From positions 1-64,000 of IMG/VR virus record IMGVR_UViG_3300034061_006808: 64,000 bases of DNA; one strand, written 5' to 3'. Positions 27,701 to 36,700 of this stretch are shown here, piece by piece (the stretch's first letter is position 1; each line of letters opens with the position of its first letter). The translations under genes and the position numbers were made by a program. The notes under the pieces were generated by a model. That model was not told where the DNA came from, searched no databases, and was given only the letters and a program-made list of their open reading frames with translations. The DNA comes from a virus.

Positions 27701-30700
27701 GGCACCACCATCGAGAAAGCCGCCCGCGCGTTCGAGGTCTATGTGGTGGACCGCCTCGCCAAGAGCAGCGTCACGAACGACTACCTCGCCAACATCGACT
27801 TCAGCGGCGACGCCTACCCGTTCCCGCAGGAGATGGAAGGCGGCATCCGCCAAGCCTACGATGTCTTGTTCAACACGCTCGACACCCGCGAAACCGATCA
27901 AGGCGTGGCGTTGTTTGCGAAGGCCCGCCGCTTGAATCTGAATCAGGAAATCACGCCCGTGCCCATCACACGGCAGCTTGCCGGTCTTCCCAAGCGGGAA
28001 GCCTCAAACCGCATTCTTCCCGTTTTGCGCGAGTATCAAAAACTGCGCGGCGACGAACTTCCCTACAATGCCGACCTGCAACGCCGTGTTGGATTTTCAG
28101 GAAGCACAACCGGAAAATTGGCTTCATACGCCACCCATTCTTTGGACGACATGGAGCTTGCATTTGCGCTCCCGCAAATCGTCGAAAGCGCGGCACTGGT
28201 AGAAACAAATCCCGATAAGAAAAACAACCCGGATGTTTCAGCAGTCCACCGATTGGTTACGGCGGTGAATATCGATGGAGAGATATATCCCGTAAAAATC
28301 ACAGTCATTGAGCGCCGAAATGGAACCCTGCTTTATGATGCGGTCACCAAAAAAAGTGAGGTTCGTGCCAGTGCCGTTCAGGCTCCCGAAGGAACTTCCA
28401 CGGCGACCACGAACCTCAACCCAAAGTTGGCAGACCTCATTGAAGCTTTCAACTTAAATTTTGATGGATCGCAACCGCTCTTCGCTAAATCCCGCCGCTC
28501 GCTGGACACCACAAGCGAACTCTTCGGCGACGAGACGCCATTCAACCTAGTCGGCGAAACGCTCCCGCCCGCGCCGGTGAAGGCCGACACGGTGGTGGAC
28601 GCCCAAGCCCGCGAAGAAGCCTTCCGCAAAAGCGGGCGCGAGGATGTGGAGGATTTGTTTGGAGATGCATCATCCCCGGCTCCTTCGCCGACAGCCACAG
28701 AGTTTGGTTTTACAAGGGAAATCGATGCGCCGATAGAAAAAATCAAAAAAGACATGGTTCGCTTTGCCTCGGGCATGAGCGGAATAAGCGACCTCGCTAC
28801 ATCCACATTTGTTCGCGGCGGGATGCAGAACTATGGAGTCGGATTTGATGTCGGCCTTCTGTCTAAAAATGCAATAGAGGCGCTGGCCAACGCGGTGGTG
28901 AATCTCGACGCGCAAGTCTTTATCGATTCCGGTGCATTCAGTCATTTTATCAAGTCTCAAAAGGCGGAAGAAAAAGGAATTACCTTGAAGCCATTGAGTT
29001 TCGATAAAATTTTTGAAAAATACGATTCTATTTTAGATGCGATTCAAAAAGAAAACGCCGTAGAAAAAGACTATCCTTCGCCCCTTATGGTCATGCCGGA
29101 CATTATCGGCAACCAAAAGGCATCCTTGTTGTTGACAGACAAATATAAAGACAGGATCGCAGTCGAAACAGAAGCGCAGGCACTTACTCCGATTATTCCT
29201 ATTCCGCTTGGCGAACTATCTCTTGCGCAGGCTTACAATAAAATTCTTGAGATACTGAACTCCAACTCCAAAGGAATAACAATTGATCCATCCAAATTTA
29301 TTGTTGGCATTCCTTCAAACGCGCAGGCTGTCAGCAGGGAAAAACTTGCGGAGTTTTTATCCGAAGCAAAACCGCCGCGCATTCATTTCCTCGGAGCGGC
29401 GGCTGATGTCAACATCAACCCATTGCTCGCGGTTGTTGCAAAAAGCGCCCCGGACACCATGGTCACGGCAGACGCCAGCAAAGTAAGAAGCGAGATTCTC
29501 AATGGCGTGGCTGCTGGAAAGACGCGAGAACAAGCGATTACCGATGCGCTCTTCCAAGAGGACGATCCAAGCGCGGTTCTGGAAAACTTCAGCAGAGAGA
29601 TTGCGAGCGTTGAAGACAGCAGCAAACCGTCCACCCCGTCGCTTTTCACCCAGCCCGCCACCGATCAAGGCACGCTTTTCGACATCGGCCCAGTTGGTCC
29701 GCGCACGCTCACCCAGGCTGAAGCTGCCAAGACAATCAGCAAACAAAAAGCCGCCGAGGTGCTGGCGGGTTCCAACCTTTCCGACCGCCCGATTTCCACC
29801 TACGAGCAAGCCGTGGCCGCGAACAACGCCCACATGGGAACCAAGGCCAGCGAGTGGACGGCGGTGCCGATCGAGGAAGTGGTCATCACAGACCAAGGCC
29901 CGATGCCTCAATACGATGCGAAACTGACGGCGGCCTACTCGGGAGCGCCCACTTTATTCCCCGGCGACATGACATCCCCAGCTTGCCAATGGTGCGGAAA
30001 GCAGCCGGTGAGAAGGCTCTACAAGATCAAGCATGACGCGAAAAAATATACCCTCATGGCGGGGAGCGAATGCTTTACGCATTTCCAAGAGGACAGCGGA
30101 GACAAAATGCTGCAAAGCACCAAGAGCGCGCAAAACCTTGAGAAACTCAAAGTCGCGCTGGATGCCATTTCAGAACTCAATAAGGAGTTTCGCAGGAGCC
30201 GGACAGATTCCTACGGAAGGCCATCGACAAGTTGGTATAGCGAAGATGCCAGAATTCTGCGCGACAAATTGAAGGAGGCTATCGGCAAGATCGACGCCGA
30301 AAGCGGACCCGCCGCCATTACGCGCTGGGTCAATACCAAGGGCAAGGATGCCGCAGAATTGATGGAGCAGTTCGCCGTCTTCATGGCCGAACCCAAAACC
30401 AAAAACCTTCAAATCAAGGCTCGCGATCTTGATCTGCAAAGCGTCAACAACGACCTCAAATATCGCGCCCAGCAGCTTCCCGATTACAAAATCGAATCCC
30501 TCAATAGGCAAAAAGAAAAACTCGAATCCGAAATCGCCGAGCTTTCCGGCGCGACCATTCTCGGGGCCAAGCCCGTGCGCGATATCACCAAGCGCAACGA
30601 AGCCGTTCAGAAAGCCGCCAACGACTACGCCGAGCGCAAGATCACCTTGGACGACTACCTCGCCGTTGTGCGGGCCGAGATGCCGTATGCCAAGATGGAA

Positions 30701-33700
30701 AGCGTGCCGGAGCCAGCCACGCGCGCGGACATGGATGCGCTCACCGAGGACAAACGCGGGCGAATTTTTGTTCCATCAAAACTACTCAAAGGAGGCGAGC
30801 GCGTCGGCCTCCGCCTGGATATTCCCGCCTACCGCGACCACGGCACTTGGATCGTCGCCATCCACGAACCCCGCAGCACCGCAAGCGCTGGCAAATCCCT
30901 CGGCTACGAGTCCGTGGCTATGGTGCGCAACGCCTCGTTCGAGAGCAATGCCGACGCCGCACTCAACATTGCTCGCGGCCTTAAACCGAAATCCACCATT
31001 GCAACCATTGAAGGCGAGTGGGCTACAATTACTCCAGATGAAGCCAAGACCCGCGCCGAGGAAGCTATGAACGACTCCGAGTGGGTGCAAGTGGGCATGA
31101 ACCCCTTCCGCCATTCATGGTTCTACAACCGCGCCACCGGAGCGCCCGTTGTCTCCGCCAGCGAGGTTTTGCAAGTCGGCGGCTTGGTCCTCGCCAAAAA
31201 CCCAGTTTACACAACCGCCGACGACCGTCGCTTTATGGGCAATAAGTCTGGCGTCCTCTTCGCCAAATCGCGCCCCGCGCGTATCCTTGCCGAGACAAAA
31301 GGCAAAGTGGTCGCAGGCACGGCGGTGGGCACACGCAATCCGACCGGCAAGAACCCAGACGGCTCCGGCACGGATGCCTCGATGCTGGTGGGCCTCGATG
31401 CCATGCGCCAAGACCCCGCGCTGTTCCGCAAGAACGCCATGCTGTTGGCCGACTACCCGCTGGTGGCTGGCCGTGTTCCCGAGGCCGCCGCGCTTGCCCG
31501 CAAGGTGCGCGCTCCGCTTGTGAGGGCGCAGGCCCGATTGGAGATTAAGACCGACGAGCACAAGAAAGCCCGCGAGGCGCTCCAAGTCGAACTCGCCCGC
31601 CAGCAGGGCGTGCGCAAGGCGAAGGTGAAGATGGCCGCCGTGGATGCCGCCATCGAAGCCAAGCCGGACGAGAACTCCCGCAAAGTGCGCGGCTTGGTCT
31701 CACGCATCACCGCCGCCCGCACCGCCGCCGAGAAAGCCAAGACGGAGGTCGATGTCGCCAAGAAAGCCTTCGACAACGAGGTGAAGGCCATCCTCGCCAA
31801 CGAGCGCCGTTTCCCGACCTCGATGGCCGAGAGCGTTTACCAAGCCCTCACCGAGATGGCCGTGGACAACCTGGAGCGCCTCATCGAACTTTTCCCCGCC
31901 GACCTCCGCGACATCGCCCGCCTCTGGTATGATGGCGCAAACATCATCGCGCAGGATTTCGCCACCCGCTTCGGCACCACGCTCAACCGCTCCGCCGCCG
32001 TGCTGGCCGTGTTCAGCCCGCAGAAGGATTGGTTCATGAATGTGGCCCTCGCCGAGCGCATGATGAATGTCTGGCGCAACCACCAAGACACGATCTTCGA
32101 CGATGCCATGGCGGCCCAATACATCCGCCGCAGCGGCGAGCCCCAGCCGCAATGGGACAAGAAGCTAGACGACTACAAGCGCGACGCCCAAGGAAACATC
32201 CTCTACGAAAAAGGCGCGAAGCCGGTTACCAACGACGCGGGCGATATCGTGGATTGGGAGAATTGGGACAACACCAAGGCGCGGGAGAAACTGGAGGAAG
32301 CCAAGGCGGATATTGAAAAACTCAAAGGCAAAAAACTCAAAGACCTTCCGTTAAAGTGGCAAGCCCGCTTCATCCGTATGTGGAGCGAGGTTTACGACTC
32401 ACCCTCCTTCCCCGTCGTCTCGCCCGATGGGCGCTTCGGCGATCCCATGCTCACCGAGAAAGGCGAGCCGCGCAGCATCGCGTGGGGCAGCTACAACACG
32501 ATTGAAAAAGCGATCAACATCCTCTCGGCTCCGGCAGAGGCCGAGATGCAGACGATCAGCGCCGAACTCGGCGTCCAGCACAAGGTGCGCTCGTTCTACA
32601 ACAACATCGTGGACCCAGCGAACCCCGATGGCCATGTCACGATGGATACCCACGCCATCGCCGCGATCCTGTGGCAAGCCCTCTCCGGCAACAGCCCCGA
32701 GGTCAGCCAGAATTTCGGCCAAGGCGGAGCCGCTGGAAACGCCAACCTTGGCATCAGCGGTCTCTACCCCGCCTTTGCTGAAGCCTATCGCATCGTTGCG
32801 AAGGATTTCAACTTGCTTCCGCGCGAAGTCCAGAGTATCACTTGGGAGGCCGTCCGCTTGCTTTTTCCGGCGAAGTTCAAGAGCCAGAAAGCCAATGTCA
32901 ACAAGGTCCGAGCGATCTGGAAAAAGCACGAACAAGGCATCATCACCACCAAAGAAGCCCATGATCTCATATTCCGACTCACCGACGAATGGAGCAATCG
33001 CGACACCCTCCAAGGCCGACGCGGAAAAACTGCGTCTGAAGCAATTGCGGATGGTTCAGGAGTGGGCCGACCGGACTGGGCAGCGGTTGCCGGGAACCGT
33101 GTCAATAATACTGGAAGACAGGCGCAAGCCAATGACGCAGGAGAGCTACCTGCGGACGGAGGGACTCGGAGTGGAACTGGACGACCTGCTGGAGGACGAG
33201 GAGGCGCTGGCCGAGCTTCCCGAGTGGTTCCAGCAACTCCCGAGGGGGGACAGCCCAGGGCTGTATTAGGGGCCAAGGCGCGCCCGACCAAAGGTTATGG
33301 CGCGGAGCCATGGCGTTTGACAAAGAGGGAATTTTTCCACCCTCAAATCAGCCGAAAATTTATTGAAGCGGCAGATTCTCCAGATGGAACCTTGATTGGA
33401 ACCATCGGCGATGTAGTTCATGGTGCAAAAACAAGGAGGCTTTTGGATGCCGTTCTTGATGTCCCAATAATGATACTCCGATACCCCGTTCAAGGCGGGA
33501 AACGAGTGCCAACCGGCAAAGACTTCACATTTGATGGAGCTTCTGGAAACTTCAACGGCAAGCCAGCGATCTTCATTAACCCTAATGAAAAAATGGTTGG
33601 AACGCTGTGGGAAGAATCCGCTCACCAAATGCGCGCCGCAAAGGGGAGACCCATCAGGAAGACCGATATTTCAAAACTCATAAACGACGACAATTTTTTT

Positions 33701-36700
33701 GATAACGAATACCAAAACGACCCAGAAGAAGTATCCGCAAAAAAAATGCGTGAATACCTCGGGTCACTTGCATCGAAGGAAAAGAGCCATGAAGAAATCG
33801 TTGCCGATGCGGTGGCCGCAGGGTTGCCTGTTCCAGAAAATGTTTTAGCGGAATATCCCACCATTCTTTCCGCCAAACCCTCCAGCAAACGCCGCCCCGC
33901 GCTTCCTCCGATGGAGCAGCGCATCGAGGCGAGCCTCGACCAGATCGAGCAGTGGGGCAATGTGCTGCGTGCGGCGGAGGAGAAGCCTGCTGGCAGCGTG
34001 CAGAAGCTCGCCAATGCGATCCGCGAGGAGATGCCGAACGATCTCTGGAAGGGCTATCAATATCTTTTCCGTGGCCGCTTGGACCGCGCGGATGCGCTGG
34101 CTCCTGGAGTGAAAGGCATCCTGCAAGCTGCCCAGCAGGAAGAGGCACTTGCCCAGCTTGGCGTGAACGCCGTGGTGGATGGCTTGCGCCGCGAGCTGCA
34201 AAAGGCATTTGGCGATCCCTCGTTCTGGAATAAAAACCGCGCACGCTTGAAAGAGGCCACGCGCATGCTTCTGCCTGTGGCCAGCTACCTCCAGCCGGAA
34301 AGTGCGGGATTGGACGGCGGCTTTGTGTGGCGCGACTTCGAGCGTCGCAGCGGCACGATCAGCCAAAAGCAAGCCACGGAACTGCGTCTCAAAATGGGTG
34401 AGTGGTTTCAGATGGATGGGCGCACCTACCGCCTCGGCGAATACCTCCAAGACGAAAAACAATTTACGCTTCTGGAGCCGATCAGCGCGGAGCAGCAGCA
34501 GGCGATCTATGAGGAATTCTGGAAAGAATTTCCCGAGGCGCTCCCGATTCTCGACCGCTGGATCACGCCAGACCTCAAGGATGCCTACACCGTGGGCGAA
34601 GGCGCGACGATGGGTGTGGAATTCAACCGCGAGGCGCTTCTAAATTTCTACAACGCTTGGCCGGAAAATCTCCGCAACCTTTGGGGCGACATGCCGCTTG
34701 CCGAGGTGCCGCGAGTGGATGGCTACACGCCCGACATTGCGGCCCAGCGCGGCATCATCGCCATGATTGCCCGCCTGCTTGGCAAATACAAATCCCCCGG
34801 TCGCAAGTTCAAGAGCGGCGCGCTGCGCGAGGCGGGTAATGTGAAAAACCTGGTCGATGGATTTAGCACCCGCGCCATGGAGGCCCACCGCGAGAAAATC
34901 CGCATGCGGATGCGCGAGGGCATCATCGAGAAAGCCGTCGTTCTGCGCGAGGATGTGCCTGCGGAATTCCTCGCCGACTACATCGCGCTGGAGGATGTTT
35001 ACAGCAGCATCGTGAAGGCCGTGGAAGCCGCGCGCCTGCTTGATAAAAAATCCTACCCTCACCTTTCAAAGGCGCTCAACCCGAAAGATCAAGTGCAACT
35101 CATGAAGTTGGTGGGCGATGCCGCGAGGCTCAATAGCATCGAGCAAATGATCCACCGGGATGTTTACCGCGAACTCATGTTGAGCATGGCGCGGGCGCAG
35201 ACCGAAAACATGCTTTTGAAGCTCGCCAATTTCTTCCTTCGCGCGAAGAAACTCGGTGTGCTCACCGCCGGATCGGTGGGTATCAACTGGCTCGGCAATG
35301 AAATCCTCAAGCTCACCCAGGCGCTGAACCGCTTGAACTACGGCCTCGCCCTCATGCTGGTGGCCGACTCGAAAGGTGCGAAGGTCAACATCCTCGAAGC
35401 CCTCTACCTCCTGCGCGGACTCATTACCGACCGCGCTCCAAACACGCTCAACCAGCAACGCATCGCCGATATTCTGCCCCGCGAGCTTTTCGACAACACC
35501 ACCGCGCTGGCCAGCCTCGACGCAGGCGTGAACTACGGCAACTTGATCGACGACATCAAGCGCAACGGTGTGCTGCGCGGCCCCGCGCAAGGCATGGTCA
35601 ACGCCTTCAAACAAGGCGGCGTGAGCGCGAGCATCCTCTACGCAGTCCACTACTCGGGCGGTGATGCCGCCGCCAAGCAGCAGACCGCCTACGCCGCCTA
35701 CCGCGCCCGTGCCGAAGTGGCCGCCGACGAGGCAGGCATCAAGAAAGGCCGCACCGAGTGGATGCGCAATTGGATGATGAAGCAAGTGCGCGAGAACAGC
35801 GACATCCACCAAGAGGTGATGGATGCGACCCGCTTGTTCTTCATGGACTACTCGAATGTGCCGATGTGGTTAGACCCCTCTGCCAATCTGCCCGAAGAAA
35901 AAACCATCCGCTTTATGAAAGAGCACGCGCTCTGGTTCATGAAGTATCCCTACAATTTTATGCGCATGATGAAGCGCATGGGGATTGATGGCGCAATCGA
36001 ACTCGCCTCGCCCTCCTCGACCAAGCAGGAGCGCGCCCGTGGCCTTGCCAATATGCTCACGCTTGCCGCTGTGGCCTATGTTGGCGCATCCCTGCTTTCC
36101 GGAGACGACGAAGAGGATAGCGTCACAGGCTCGCGCTACGACGCCGAGGGCAACTTCCTCGACCGCGACAAAGATACCAGCAGCCGTCTCAATGTTTCCG
36201 CCGTGGCCCGCAACCTGCGGCTCGGGCGCACGATTGCCACCGCGCTTCGCATGGCGGGCATCAGCGTGAACGACGACCTCACCAACCATCGCGGCGATGA
36301 CTTTTGGATGTATTACCGCAACATCACCTGGGCACCGGAATCACTCCTAATGGGCCGTTTGGCTCGCGGGGACTTCAAGGGCTTCCTCAAAGATGTCGGT
36401 CCCTACATCACCGACATGGCGGGCTTGGGAGCGCTCTTCCAACTTGGCGGCTTTGCCATTATCGGCAGCACGGACTCGAAAAAGCCCTACTTGAGCCGAG
36501 TCACCGAGGCTTGGTATGAGACCTTGAGCGCGCCGGTGAATCCAAGCGCCATCACCCGCTATGTCACCTACATGACCGATCCGGTGGCCCGCAAACAAAA
36601 AGGGCTCTCGCCTGTGGAAGCCATCAAGAGCCAAATCCCCGGCTTGTCCAAAACCATTCCCGCCGCTGGCGATCCCGTCGAAGTGCCTCTCACCTACAAT

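Noticed and set aside
32427-33269. Treating the whole 281-codon alternative frame as a separate gene
   Set aside because: Only the last part (from about 33004) has convincing composition; the earlier part is a shadow of the giant frame.
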